This document shows, piece by piece, positions 50,503-59,507 of a stretch of DNA of 64,000 nucleotides. The notes under the pieces are model-generated. The model was not told where the DNA came from and ran no database searches. It saw only the letters and a program-made list of their open reading frames with translations. The stretch lies in assembly GCF_001583415.1 (NCBI RefSeq), contig NZ_CP014475.1, positions 1,612,001 to 1,676,000 of the forward strand, in the 5' to 3' direction. Origin of the DNA: Mycolicibacterium phlei (GTDB lineage Bacteria; Actinomycetota; Actinomycetes; Mycobacteriales; Mycobacteriaceae). Positions within the stretch are counted from its first letter, which is position 1, and every line of letters begins with the position of its first letter. The position numbers and the translations under genes are program-made.

Positions 50503-51744
50503 GTGCGGTGGCGCGCCGGTGCGGCGCTGGCCGCGGTGGTGGCGGTCGTGTTGTCGGGGTGCGCGCAGAGCGCACCCTCCGAGCCGAACACCTTTGACCG
50601 GCCGACGCGCACCCTCACCCCGCCGTTCCAGGGCGCTCCCACGCTGCCGCCGCCGGATCTGACCGACGACGGTCCGGGTTCGCTCGTCCGCGTCGAACCG
50701 ATCGTCGACAACGAGTCGTTCCAGGAGAACGACGCCGCAGCGGTGAAGATCGCGTTCCGCTCGACGTCGGGCAGCGGGGAACCCACGGTGGTGACCGGCC
50801 TGGCCGCGATCCCGCCGGGGTCGCCGCCGCCGGGCGGGTGGCCGGTGGTGGCGTTCGGTCACGAGATGACCGGCACGATGAACAAGTGCGCGCCGTCGCG
50901 TGCCCCCGACTTCTGGGGGTACGCCAGCCAGATGGGCACGTTCCTGTCGCGGGGCTTCGCGGTGGCGCTGCCGGACTTCCAGGGCCTGGGCACCGAGGGC
51001 CCCGAGCACTCGATCCTGGATGCCACCACGCTGGCCAACAACATGACCGACGCCGCCAAGGCGGTGCGCCGGTTGTCGCCGGAGGTCAGCTCGCGGTGGG
51101 CCGCGTTCGGTGTCGGCGAGGGCGGGCTGGCCGCCTGGGCGGCCGCCGAGCGGGCCGGCATCTACAGCGGCGGCATGGACATGGTCGGCGCCGTCGCGGT
51201 AGCGCCGTACGCCGATCTATCACCGTTGGCCGACGCCGCCGAGGCCGGCACCCTGAATAAGGGCGAGCAGGTGCGGCTGTACATGATGGCGTTGCAAAGT
51301 CTTTCGGGCACACCGGGTTTCGAGCTGGACGAGCACCGTCGCGGGCTGGCCCGGGACCGCTGGACCGACATCCTGGACTGCGCGCCGGCCAACCCCACCG
51401 ACGCCACCAGGGCGCTGGAGCGGATCAGCCCCGGCGATCTGCGCCCGGGCAACGTCGACGAGGTGCGCACGCGGCTCAGCGACTTCGCGCTGCCCGCGCG
51501 CTATCCCATCCCCGGTGCGGCGCCCGTGCTGGTCATCTGGGGTACCGGCGACACCGTCGTGCCCGGTACCGGAACCGACAACGCGGTGCTCGAGGCCTGC
51601 GAACGCGGTGAGGTGATCGAGGCGCAGCGGCGCGTCGGCGACACCAAACCGGTCAACGACCAGGTCATCAACGGGGCCCTGAGCTGGATGATCGGCCGCT
51701 TCGACGGCCAGCAGCCCGACAACTTCTGTGAGGACGGCCGGTGA
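50503..51744 (+). CDS. LIP-family alpha/beta hydrolase lipoprotein lacking catalytic Ser (copy 1)
   Basis: 413 aa from GTG 50503. Lipoprotein signal with lipobox VLSGC at about residue 20. The secretory-lipase fold is recognisable (GWPVVAFGHEMTG, ALPDFQGLGTEGPEHS, DEHRRGLARDRW). The nucleophile elbow reads FGVGEGGLAAW, with Glu in place of the Ser of GxSQGG in the paralogues. The C-terminal His is also missing (INGALSWMIGRFDG). Probably a pseudoenzyme with a binding or scaffold role. Two bp behind the Wzz-kinase gene, and overlapping the second Wzz gene by GTGA. Confidence 0.82.
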   Translation: MRWRAGAALAAVVAVVLSGCAQSAPSEPNTFDRPTRTLTPPFQGAPTLPPPDLTDDGPGSLVRVEPIVDNESFQENDAAAVKIAFRSTSGSGEPTVVTGLAAIPPGSPPPGGWPVVAFGHEMTGTMNKCAPSRAPDFWGYASQMGTFLSRGFAVALPDFQGLGTEGPEHSILDATTLANNMTDAAKAVRRLSPEVSSRWAAFGVGEGGLAAWAAAERAGIYSGGMDMVGAVAVAPYADLSPLADAAEAGTLNKGEQVRLYMMALQSLSGTPGFELDEHRRGLARDRWTDILDCAPANPTDATRALERISPGDLRPGNVDEVRTRLSDFALPARYPIPGAAPVLVIWGTGDTVVPGTGTDNAVLEACERGEVIEAQRRVGDTKPVNDQVINGALSWMIGRFDGQQPDNFCEDGR

Positions 51745-52412
51745 AGCCGCCCGCATTCGTCCCGAAGGCGCGCGACTACCTGCGCATGCTCGTCCAGAGC
51801 TGGTGGGTGATCCTCTGCGCCACAGCGCTTTCCGGGCTCGCCGGCTGGCTGGTGTACGCCTACGGGCCGCACCACTACCAGGCCAACGCGCAGCTGTTCG
51901 TGCTCACCCCCGGCAACGCGACGACGATCGACGCGTACTACGGGCAGCTCAACGCCGCCACCCGGGCACCCACCTTCACCGGGCTGGCCCGCAGCTCACA
52001 GGTCACCATGCGCACGATCGAGCAGCTCGGCCTGCCCGAGACGCCCGACGCGCTGGCCGCCCGGATCACCGTGCTGCCGAGGACCCAGGTGGTCCTCGAC
52101 GTCGCCGTCGTCGGGGACGAGCCGGACCAGACGCGCGCCACCGCCGAAGCCGTCGTCGAGAACATGGTCGCGCTGGCGCAGCAGCTGAACACGGTGGAGA
52201 CCGGCGACACCGAGCTGGTCGCGATCGATGACGGCGCGGCCACGGTGCAGCGCCTCGAGTCCCGCACGACGCTGATCGCCGAGGGTGCCGGGGTCGGGTT
52301 CGCGCTGAGCGCGCTGCTGGTCCTCGCCTACGGGCTGATCCGGGACAAGCTCCTGGCGCGCGGGCAGGTGGGACGGTTGATCGACGAGTTCCGCGCGGTG
52401 AGCGACGAATGA
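51741..52412 (+). CDS. Second Wzz-type chain-length protein, no kinase domain
   Basis: 223 aa from GTG 51741. Two membrane helices (SWWVILCATALSGLAGWLVYA; FALSALLVLAYGLI) flank an extracytoplasmic domain that resembles the Wzz loop of the first gene (ANAQLFVLTPGN, ITVLPRTQVVLDVAVVGDEP). The cytoplasmic tail is short. Having two Wzz proteins suggests two chain-length classes or a mixed complex. It overlaps both neighbouring LIP genes by 4 nt. Confidence 0.82.
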   Translation: MKPPAFVPKARDYLRMLVQSWWVILCATALSGLAGWLVYAYGPHHYQANAQLFVLTPGNATTIDAYYGQLNAATRAPTFTGLARSSQVTMRTIEQLGLPETPDALAARITVLPRTQVVLDVAVVGDEPDQTRATAEAVVENMVALAQQLNTVETGDTELVAIDDGAATVQRLESRTTLIAEGAGVGFALSALLVLAYGLIRDKLLARGQVGRLIDEFRAVSDE

Positions 52413-53797
52413 CCCGTCCGCTGCGGGCCCTGGCGGGCGGTCTGCTCGCGGGGTGCCTGCTGCTCGCGGGGTGCCAGCAGCAGACGGCGCCCGCCCCGCC
52501 GTCCGAGGACGCCGCCGCGGGCATGGACCTGCGGCCCGACACCGCCGGCGCCGGCCAGGAGCCCGGTGCGCTGGTCGCCGCCCGCACCCTGCCCAGCATC
52601 GACCTGCGGCTGAAGTCGGTGACGTCGCTGGCGGCCCGGATGGAGTACACCTCGACCTCCGGGATCAGCGGCGACCGCACCCGGGTCAGCGGCACGGTGT
52701 TCGTGCCCAACCGCCCCGCCCCGCCCGGCGGCTGGCCGGTCATCGTCTACGGGCACCCCACCACCGGCATCGACGCCGACTGCGCGCCGTCGAAGTCGCC
52801 CACCCTGCTGGGTGCCGCGCCGACGGTCGAGACGCTGGTCGCCGCGGGCTACGTGGTGACCGTCCCGGACTATCAGGGGCTGGGCGTCGACGACGGCGGA
52901 CATCCGTACCTGGAACCCGCGACCGCCGGCTACAACGTGATCGACGCGGTCCGCGCCACCCGTCGGCTGGTCCCCGAGGTCTCCGACCGGTGGGCGGCGG
53001 TCGGGGTGTCGCAGGGCGGTCAGGCGGTGTGGGCGGCCAACGAGTTGGCGGGGGAGTACGGCGCCGGGCTGGCGCTGCTCGGCACGGTGAGCTTGTCGCC
53101 GCCCACCGATCTCACCGGCCTGGCCGTCGACGCGGGCGCGGGCACCCTGACCCGACAGCAGCAGGGCGCGCTGCAGTTACTGCTCAACGCGCTGCACCGC
53201 GAGCGCCCGCAGTTCAACCTCGACGACTACCGGCGAGGGGTGGTCGCCGACGAGTGGGAGGTGCTGTCGTCGTGTGATCGTGCCGACATCGCGGCCCGGA
53301 TCGCCGCGCTCGACCGCATCACCCCCGACGACCTTCGCCCGGCAAACCCCGAGGCCCTGGCGGCGCTGGAGGATTATTTACGAGAGCGCAGCTTACCGAG
53401 CCGACCGACGATCGCGCCCATGATGGTCGTTTTCGGTGGCAAAGACGAGTTGTTACCGGAATCATGGACCCGTCGCGCGCTCGCCGCCGCGTGCGCGATG
53501 GGTGACGTCATCGACATCCAGTTCCAGCCGGAGAAGGGGCACCACGACATCGACGTGTCGATGGCATACCCGTGGCTGACGGGCCGGTTCGACGGCGCAC
53601 CGGCGCCCGACACGTGCACCGAGTTCACCGCTCCCGCGGCGGCGGGAGCCGAATACACCGCTCCCGCGGCTGACGCGGGGGAGTCGGCTGACGTGGGGGA
53701 GCCGGCCGGCACCGACACCGGGTCCGACTCGACCGAGCCGGAGCCGACCGAACAGCAGTCGTCCGTCAGTGACGACACCACCGGAGACGGAGAATGA
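52409..53797 (+). CDS. LIP-family alpha/beta hydrolase lipoprotein (copy 2)
   Basis: 462 aa. Lipobox LLLAGC near residue 22. Catalytic motifs are intact: oxyanion region GWPVIVYGHPTTGID, nucleophile VGVSQGGQAVW, acid in VVFGGKDELLP and His in PEKGHHDID. A 60-residue tail, unlike the paralogues, is acidic and repetitive (EFTAPAAAGAEYTAPAADAG, then Ser/Glu/Asp/Thr-rich) and may be a flexible linker or glycosylated stretch. Secreted lipase/esterase or transacylase; substrate unknown. Overlaps the OafA-type gene by ATGA. Confidence 0.87.
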   Translation: MTRPLRALAGGLLAGCLLLAGCQQQTAPAPPSEDAAAGMDLRPDTAGAGQEPGALVAARTLPSIDLRLKSVTSLAARMEYTSTSGISGDRTRVSGTVFVPNRPAPPGGWPVIVYGHPTTGIDADCAPSKSPTLLGAAPTVETLVAAGYVVTVPDYQGLGVDDGGHPYLEPATAGYNVIDAVRATRRLVPEVSDRWAAVGVSQGGQAVWAANELAGEYGAGLALLGTVSLSPPTDLTGLAVDAGAGTLTRQQQGALQLLLNALHRERPQFNLDDYRRGVVADEWEVLSSCDRADIAARIAALDRITPDDLRPANPEALAALEDYLRERSLPSRPTIAPMMVVFGGKDELLPESWTRRALAAACAMGDVIDIQFQPEKGHHDIDVSMAYPWLTGRFDGAPAPDTCTEFTAPAAAGAEYTAPAADAGESADVGEPAGTDTGSDSTEPEPTEQQSSVSDDTTGDGE

Positions 53798-55062
53798 CGC
53801 CAAGACCGACGTCCGAACCCCGCACCCCCACCACGCCGACACCCTCCGGGGTCGCCGGCACCCGGGCCAGGATCATCGGCCTGGACGGTGCCCGCGGCAT
53901 CTCCTGCCTGTGCGTGGCGATCATGCACGTGGCCGTGCACTACTCGCCGCAGACCTCGGCGGAGTGGAAGATCAACCTGCTCGGTCTGGCGCTGATCTTC
54001 TTCTACGTGCTCAGCGGTTTCCTGCTCTTCCTGCCGTACGCCCGCAGCGTCTTCGCCGAGCGCGAGCAGGCGACGCTGCCCGACACCCGCAGCTTCGCGC
54101 TGAACCGCGTCATGCGGATCATGCCCGCCTACCTGGTCATCTTCCTGTTCTGCAACTACGTGCTGCAGGCCGTCTACGTCGGCAACGCCTCGATGCAGAG
54201 CGGTGGTGACTCCGGCACCGGGATGATCACCGACCCGGGCCAGCTGCTGGCCAACCTGACGCTGACCCAGAGCTACATTCCGGCCTACTTCCAGACCGGC
54301 CTGAACCCGTCCTGGTCGCTGACCCTGGAGTACGCGTTCTACGCCACGCTGCCGATCCTCGGGCTGCTGCTGATCCGGCTGCGCAGACGCACCGACACCC
54401 GTCCGCTGCGCCTGGCGCTGCTCGCCCCGCTCATCCTGATCGTCATCGGGTTCATCGGGCGGGCGTTCGTGCCGCTGATGATCGAGAAGTCCGGCCTGAC
54501 CGACCCCACCGAGATCCAGTGGGGCGACAACTGGGTCGCCGTCTACACCAAATGCCTGCTGACCAACGCCGACACGTTCGCGATGGGGATGATCGCGGCG
54601 GTCGTGGTGGTCGCGATGGAACGAAAGGTCCTCAGCGACAGGCTGAGCCGCAGGGTGCGTCTGATCAGCGCACTGGCGGTGCTGCCGACCACCTTCGTGT
54701 TCCTGATCCTGATCGCCACCGCCAACCCGTACGCCACCTCCGGCATCGCGGTCACCTGCGCGCTGCTGATCCTGGTCATCGTCGCGCCGCTGGCCCGCGG
54801 TGAGGACTCCTGGATCGCGCGTGCGCTCGATGTCAAACCCCTGGAGTACGTCGGCAAGGTCTCGCTGTCGCTGTACCTGCTGCACTTCCCGGTCCTGATC
54901 GTGCTGGGCCGGCTCGGCTGGATGGCCGGCGACACGCTGGCCGGGGTGCTGCAGAACTCGGCGCTGGTGCTGCTGGTGGCGCTGATCGCGTCGTCGATCA
55001 CCTACCACCTGGTGGAGGAACCCGCATTGAAATGGGCCCGGAGGCGGGGCCGCAGAGCCTGA
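53794..55062 (+). CDS. OafA-type integral membrane acyltransferase (acyltransferase 3)
   Basis: 422 aa with about 10-11 transmembrane helices. The N-terminal motif IIGLDGARGISCLCVAIMHV with its conserved His, LIFFYVLSGFLLFLPY and the later NPSWSLTLEYAFYATLPIL are characteristic of acyltransferase family 3. Such proteins carry acetyl or longer acyl groups across the membrane and O-acylate polysaccharides. It sits between two LIP hydrolases in a tightly overlapping operon, the best evidence that the polymer is acylated and then edited. Confidence 0.9.
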   Translation: MTPRPTSEPRTPTTPTPSGVAGTRARIIGLDGARGISCLCVAIMHVAVHYSPQTSAEWKINLLGLALIFFYVLSGFLLFLPYARSVFAEREQATLPDTRSFALNRVMRIMPAYLVIFLFCNYVLQAVYVGNASMQSGGDSGTGMITDPGQLLANLTLTQSYIPAYFQTGLNPSWSLTLEYAFYATLPILGLLLIRLRRRTDTRPLRLALLAPLILIVIGFIGRAFVPLMIEKSGLTDPTEIQWGDNWVAVYTKCLLTNADTFAMGMIAAVVVVAMERKVLSDRLSRRVRLISALAVLPTTFVFLILIATANPYATSGIAVTCALLILVIVAPLARGEDSWIARALDVKPLEYVGKVSLSLYLLHFPVLIVLGRLGWMAGDTLAGVLQNSALVLLVALIASSITYHLVEEPALKWARRRGRRA

Positions 55063-56275
55063 TGCGCCGTCGGGTCGTCGTCTGGGTCGCCGTCGCGGCC
55101 GCGGTGGTGCTGCTCGCCGCCCTGACACCGGTGGTCTGGAACGTGTGGCTGCGGCCCTCGGGGGACGGGCCGACACCGATCGACGGCGCCGACCTGTCGG
55201 GCACCGGGCCCGGCACACTCGTCAGCGCCGTGACGATGCCGGACTTCGCGCACACCAACTCCGGCCGCGGCATGCGGTCGGCGCGGGTGGTCTACCGCTC
55301 GACCAACGGGGACACCGGCGCGCAGACCGAGGTGTCGGGCAGCGTGTTCACCCCGCTGGGCGATCCGCCGCCCGGCGGTTGGCCGGTGATCGCGTTCGGG
55401 CACGGCACCACCGGCATCAACGAGCCGTGCGCGCCGTCGCTGTCGGGCACCCTGCTCGGCATGAGCGAGCCGATCGCGGCGCTGGTCAACGCCGGTTTCG
55501 CGGTGGCGTTCGCCGACTACCAGGGTCTGGGCGCCGACGGGGTGCACCCGTACCCGGACTCGCACACCGCCGGGTTGAACATCATCGACTCGGTGCGCGC
55601 CCTGCGCCACACCTTCGACGGGGTGTCGAACCGGTGGGCGGCGATCGGCGGCTCCCAGGGCGGCGGTGCGGTGTGGGCGGCGGCCGAGCAGGCCGGGACC
55701 TACGCCCCCGAACTCGACCTCGTCGGCGCGGTCGCCTACGTGCCGGCCGCCGACGTCAGCGGTCTCGTCGACAAGGCGGTGGACGGCACCATGACCGACG
55801 ACCAGCGGCTGGTCTACGTCGCGATCGTGGAGTCGCTGGCCCGCCTGCACCCCGACCTCGACCGCGACGACTACCGGCGCGGCGCCGCGGCGAAGTACTG
55901 GGACATCCTCAACGCGTGCTCGGGGCCGATGGTGGCCGACCGCGACGCCGCCGCCGCCGAGGTGACCGCCGAGGACCTGACCCCGGCCTCCCCGCAGGCC
56001 GCCGACAGGCTGCGCGCCCTGCTGCAGGCGTGGGCGCTGCCGCAGCGCAGGTTGTCGGCGCCGCTGGCGGTCGTCTACTCGGGTCAGGACGAGTTCATCG
56101 ACGAGCCGTGGACCACCGCGGCGCTCCGCCGGGCGTGTGACCTCGGCGGCCAGCTGACCTGGCGGCTGAACCCGACCAGCGGCCACGGGGGGTTGACCTG
56201 TCCGATCATTTCGGTTGGCTCGCCGACCGATTCGCGAACAAACCGGTGAACGATGAGTGCTCCGCGCAACCCTGA
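55062..56275 (+). pseudogene. LIP-family alpha/beta hydrolase (copy 3), frameshifted near the 3' end
   Basis: Starts at ATG 55062, overlapping the acyltransferase stop. A single N-terminal membrane anchor (VVWVAVAAAVVLLAALTPVVW) precedes an intact hydrolase domain: GWPVIAFGHGTTGIN, nucleophile IGGSQGGGAVW, acid in VVYSGQDEFID, His in PTSGHGG. As sequenced the frame then ends at 56249 with an unrelated tail. One more G in the G6 run (56187-56192) would restore DLSDHFGWLADRFANKPVND, matching the ends of the paralogues, with a stop at 56273-56275. The core triad precedes the shift, so the truncated protein may keep activity, or the shift is a sequence error. Confidence 0.82.
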
Positions 56276-57137
56276 CGGCGACAGCCCGCTCCACCTGCAA
56301 CTGCTGGTTGAGGCGAAGTGTGTGGTCAAGCGACTGCTCGCGCCGCGAGGCGTCCCGGTCGACCCGCCGGAGACGCCGTATCTGGTGGTACCGATCCTCG
56401 GCCAGTCCAACGCCTTCGGCATGGGGGTCGGACTTGACCCCGACGGGCTGGACCGCCCGCATCCCCGGGTGCACCAGTGGGCGATGTGCGGCCGGTCGAA
56501 GAACACCGCCGTGCTGGCCCGCGATCCGCTGCTGCACGAGATCCCGGGTAAGGGTGTCGGATTCGGGATGACCTTCGCCAGGAATCTGGCCGACGCGACA
56601 GGGCGGACCGTGCTGCTCATCCCGGGCGCCCGCGGCGACACCTCGTTCACCCCGAAGAACGGCTATACCTGGGACCCCGCGGACACCCGCACCCGGGTCA
56701 ACCTGTACCGGCGCGCGGTCAGCGCCATCGACACCGTGCTGCGGCGGTACCCCGGCAGCGAGGTGGCGGTGGTGCTGTGGCACCAGGGTGAGACCGACGT
56801 GCCGCTGATGTCCGGTCCGGACTACCAAGCAAAGCTGGATTCCACTTTCAACGACCTCCGATCGCGATACGGCAGCGACCTTCCGATCCTGCTCGGGCAA
56901 ATGGTTCCCGAGGAGATGGAGCTCAGCCACAAGGATTATTCGGCGATCAACGCGGTCCACGAAGACACGCCGAATCGACTTGCTCACACAGCTTTCATCC
57001 CTGGTAGCCGTAATTGCATTAACGGGGGCGTCGACCGTCACTACAACGCTGTCGGCCAGCGTCGAATGGGCCAAGACATGTGGACCGCCTATCGGGAAAA
57101 GTTTGCCGACCGGCTGGCGGCGTATGCGGCGCGCTGA
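56253..57137 (+). CDS. SGNH-type carbohydrate acetylesterase (CE6/SASA family)
   Basis: 294 aa. SGNH blocks: LVVPILGQSNAFGMG with the nucleophile Ser in GQSN, LIPGARGDTSF (Gly block), VLWHQGETDVPLM (WHQGE block) and HYNAVGQRRMG with the catalytic His. This resembles sialate O-acetylesterase/CE6 acetylxylan esterases. No clear signal peptide, so it may act in the cytoplasm on precursors unless exported otherwise. It overlaps the 3' end of the frame-restored LIP gene and the start of the DUF218 gene. Likely removes acetyl groups added by the locus's acetyltransferases. Confidence 0.85.
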   Translation: MSAPRNPDGDSPLHLQLLVEAKCVVKRLLAPRGVPVDPPETPYLVVPILGQSNAFGMGVGLDPDGLDRPHPRVHQWAMCGRSKNTAVLARDPLLHEIPGKGVGFGMTFARNLADATGRTVLLIPGARGDTSFTPKNGYTWDPADTRTRVNLYRRAVSAIDTVLRRYPGSEVAVVLWHQGETDVPLMSGPDYQAKLDSTFNDLRSRYGSDLPILLGQMVPEEMELSHKDYSAINAVHEDTPNRLAHTAFIPGSRNCINGGVDRHYNAVGQRRMGQDMWTAYREKFADRLAAYAAR

Positions 57138-57732
57138 CACCGTATGGACGGCCCTGGAGGTCGTCGCGGTGGTCGTGGCCGTGGTGGTCATCGACATGAC
57201 AATCGCCGGTTATCTGCTGTTCACCAATGCTGCCGTCGACGAACTCGAACCGGCCGACGCGGTGCTGGTCCTCGCCGGTGAGCACGACGGCCGCGAGGAC
57301 TACGGTGTCGAGTTGGTGCGGCAGGGCTGGGCGCCTACGGTGGTGCTGTCCGACCCGTATCGCGACGACGATGCGGTGATGAACCGGGTATGTCCCGGCC
57401 GCGACCCGAACGCCCAGGTCAAACCCGATTCTGACGACGATGTCGAGGTGGTTTGCATGGTTCCGCACCTGCTCACCACCCGCGGTGAGGCCATCGCGAT
57501 GCGCCGACTGGCCGAGGAGCGGGGGTGGCAGCGGATCATCGTCGTCACCTGGCGCTACCACGTGCCGCGCACGCGTTTCGTATTTCGCCAGTGCTATTCG
57601 GACCGGCCCGGCGCAGCGGTCATGGTCGCGGTGCCGCGGTCCTACGACTTCTCGATTCCGCAGTGGGAGCTAACATATGCCTATCAATTTGCTGGCTTCG
57701 TGAAGGCAGCTATCTTGGGAGACTGTGCGTGA
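57124..57732 (+). CDS. DUF218 (YdcF/SanA-like) membrane protein
   Basis: 202 aa from ATG 57124, overlapping the esterase end by 14 nt. One N-terminal membrane helix (ALEVVAVVVAVVVIDMTIAGY). The DUF218 domain shows ADAVLVLAGEHDGRED, GWAPTVVLSDPYRDDD, TRGEAIAMRRLAEERGW and VVTWRYHVPRTRFVF. DUF218 proteins act at the cell envelope in several bacteria, and their chemistry is mostly unknown. In this operon it probably has a glycan-assembly role. Confidence 0.83.
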   Translation: MRRADTVWTALEVVAVVVAVVVIDMTIAGYLLFTNAAVDELEPADAVLVLAGEHDGREDYGVELVRQGWAPTVVLSDPYRDDDAVMNRVCPGRDPNAQVKPDSDDDVEVVCMVPHLLTTRGEAIAMRRLAEERGWQRIIVVTWRYHVPRTRFVFRQCYSDRPGAAVMVAVPRSYDFSIPQWELTYAYQFAGFVKAAILGDCA

Positions 57733-57780
57733 GCAGCCAGTTCCCCGAAAAAGTAGCGCGCATCGGCAAACTTTGACATA

Positions 57781-59355
57781 GTGAACCAGCGGCAAGAGGA
57801 TTTATTCGCTGCAGGACTGCCAGCAAATCAGGAGGTTGGTCAAGCCGTGTCGGTGGCAGAAGAGGTCTTTGCGCCCGCAAACACCCGCTTGGCCGAGACG
57901 CGCGCCGCGACCGCTCTGGCGTGGCAGGAGCGCTACCGGAAAGCACTGATCGCCACGGACGCGATCGTGGTGGTCATCGCCATGATCATCGCCCAGGTGG
58001 CGCGGTTGGGAACCCCGGACAGCGTCCTCAACGCGCCGACCGCGTACTACGCCGTCTTCTCCTACTACTCGATCCTCTCGGTGATCGTCGCCGCGATCTG
58101 GCTCGGTCTGCTGGCGGCCTACCGGACCCGCTCGCCGCGCGTCATCGGCGGTGGCGTCGAGGAGTACCGCCGGGTGTTCTCCGCCACACTGGCAACCGTC
58201 GGGGTGATCGCGGTCGGGCTGATGCTCCTGCGCCCGGAGTACGCGCGTGGCTACCTGGCTGTCGGTATTCCGCTCGGACTTCTTCTGCTTCTGCTGAGCC
58301 GCAGCCTGTGCCGGCGTGTGCTGGCGCGCCAGCGCAAGAAGGGCAAGTGCGTGCAGCGGGTGGTCGCCGTCGGCGACGCCCGCGCGGTGCGCAGCCTGGT
58401 GCAGTCGCTGTCGCGGGGCTGGTCGTTCGGCTACCAGGTCGTCGGTGTGTGCCTGACCGGGCGCAGCGGCGGCGGCACCCTGGAGGTGCCGGGGGTGGGC
58501 GCCCTGCCGGTCCTCGGCGATGAGCACCAGGTGCACGAGGCGATCCTGGCCACCGGCGCCGACACCGTCGCGCTCACCACCACCGACCACCTCGGACCCG
58601 AGGGCGTTCGCGAACTGTCCTGGGATCTGGACAAACTCGGCGTCGACCTGGTGGTCTCGCCCGGCGTCGTCGATGTCGCGGGCCCCCGGCTGACGATGCG
58701 CCCGGTGGCCGGTCTGCCGCTGATCCACGTGGAGAAGCCGCAGTACAGCGGAACCAAGAAGCTGCAGAAGCGCGCCTTCGACATCGTGGTCTCGATCCTG
58801 GTGCTGCTGCTCACCGCGCCGGTGATGCTGGTCGCCGCGATCGCGATCAAGCTGACCAGCAAGGGCCCGGTGTTCTACAAGTCGGAGCGGATCGGCTTGG
58901 ACGGCAAGCCGTTCGAGATGATCAAGTTCCGCACCATGGTCGACGGCGCCGACAAGCAGATCGACAACCTGCTGCACATCAACGAGAGCGCGGGCGGCGT
59001 GCTGTTCAAGATCCGCAACGATCCGCGGGTCACACCGGTCGGCCGGATCCTGCGCAAGTACAGCATCGACGAACTGCCCCAGTTCATCAACGTGCTGCGC
59101 CGCGACATGAGCGTCGTCGGGCCGCGGCCGCCGCTGCGCCGCGAGGTCGACACGTACACCGACCAGGTGCGCCGCCGGCTGCTCGTGCTGCCCGGCATCA
59201 CCGGGCTGTGGCAGGTCAGCGGACGCTCGGACCTGTCGTGGGAGGACTCGGTCCGGCTCGACCTGTCCTACGTGGAGAACTGGTCGATCACCAACGATCT
59301 GCTCATCGCGGCCAAGACGATCCGCACGGTCGCCGTCGGCGCGGGCGCGTACTGA
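57781..59355 (+). CDS. Polyprenyl-phosphate sugar-1-phosphate transferase (WcaJ/CpsE type)
   Basis: 524 aa from GTG 57781. GTG 57847, 11 nt after AGGAGG, is an alternative start. Four to five N-terminal helices, a CoA-binding-like Rossmann domain in the middle (VVAVGDARAVRSLVQSL) and the C-terminal phosphosugar transferase domain: KFRTMVDGADKQID, LRRDMSVVGPRPPLRRE, LPGITGLWQVSGRSDLSW. It starts repeat-unit synthesis by moving a sugar phosphate to decaprenyl phosphate. With flippase, polymerase and Wzz genes it completes a Wzx/Wzy pathway. Confidence 0.92.
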   Translation: MNQRQEDLFAAGLPANQEVGQAVSVAEEVFAPANTRLAETRAATALAWQERYRKALIATDAIVVVIAMIIAQVARLGTPDSVLNAPTAYYAVFSYYSILSVIVAAIWLGLLAAYRTRSPRVIGGGVEEYRRVFSATLATVGVIAVGLMLLRPEYARGYLAVGIPLGLLLLLLSRSLCRRVLARQRKKGKCVQRVVAVGDARAVRSLVQSLSRGWSFGYQVVGVCLTGRSGGGTLEVPGVGALPVLGDEHQVHEAILATGADTVALTTTDHLGPEGVRELSWDLDKLGVDLVVSPGVVDVAGPRLTMRPVAGLPLIHVEKPQYSGTKKLQKRAFDIVVSILVLLLTAPVMLVAAIAIKLTSKGPVFYKSERIGLDGKPFEMIKFRTMVDGADKQIDNLLHINESAGGVLFKIRNDPRVTPVGRILRKYSIDELPQFINVLRRDMSVVGPRPPLRREVDTYTDQVRRRLLVLPGITGLWQVSGRSDLSWEDSVRLDLSYVENWSITNDLLIAAKTIRTVAVGAGAY

Positions 59356-59507
59356 CCGGCCGACACGCGGTTTTCGCCCCGTGCGCCACGGGATCCGGTC
59401 GCCGCATACGATCGGGACTCGCGAGGCGGTTCCGCCGGGTCGGGACCCCGATTGTGAAGTGACGGCGAGGTGCAACTGATTCCGTGAGTAACCGTGAGTA
59501 AGAGGCC

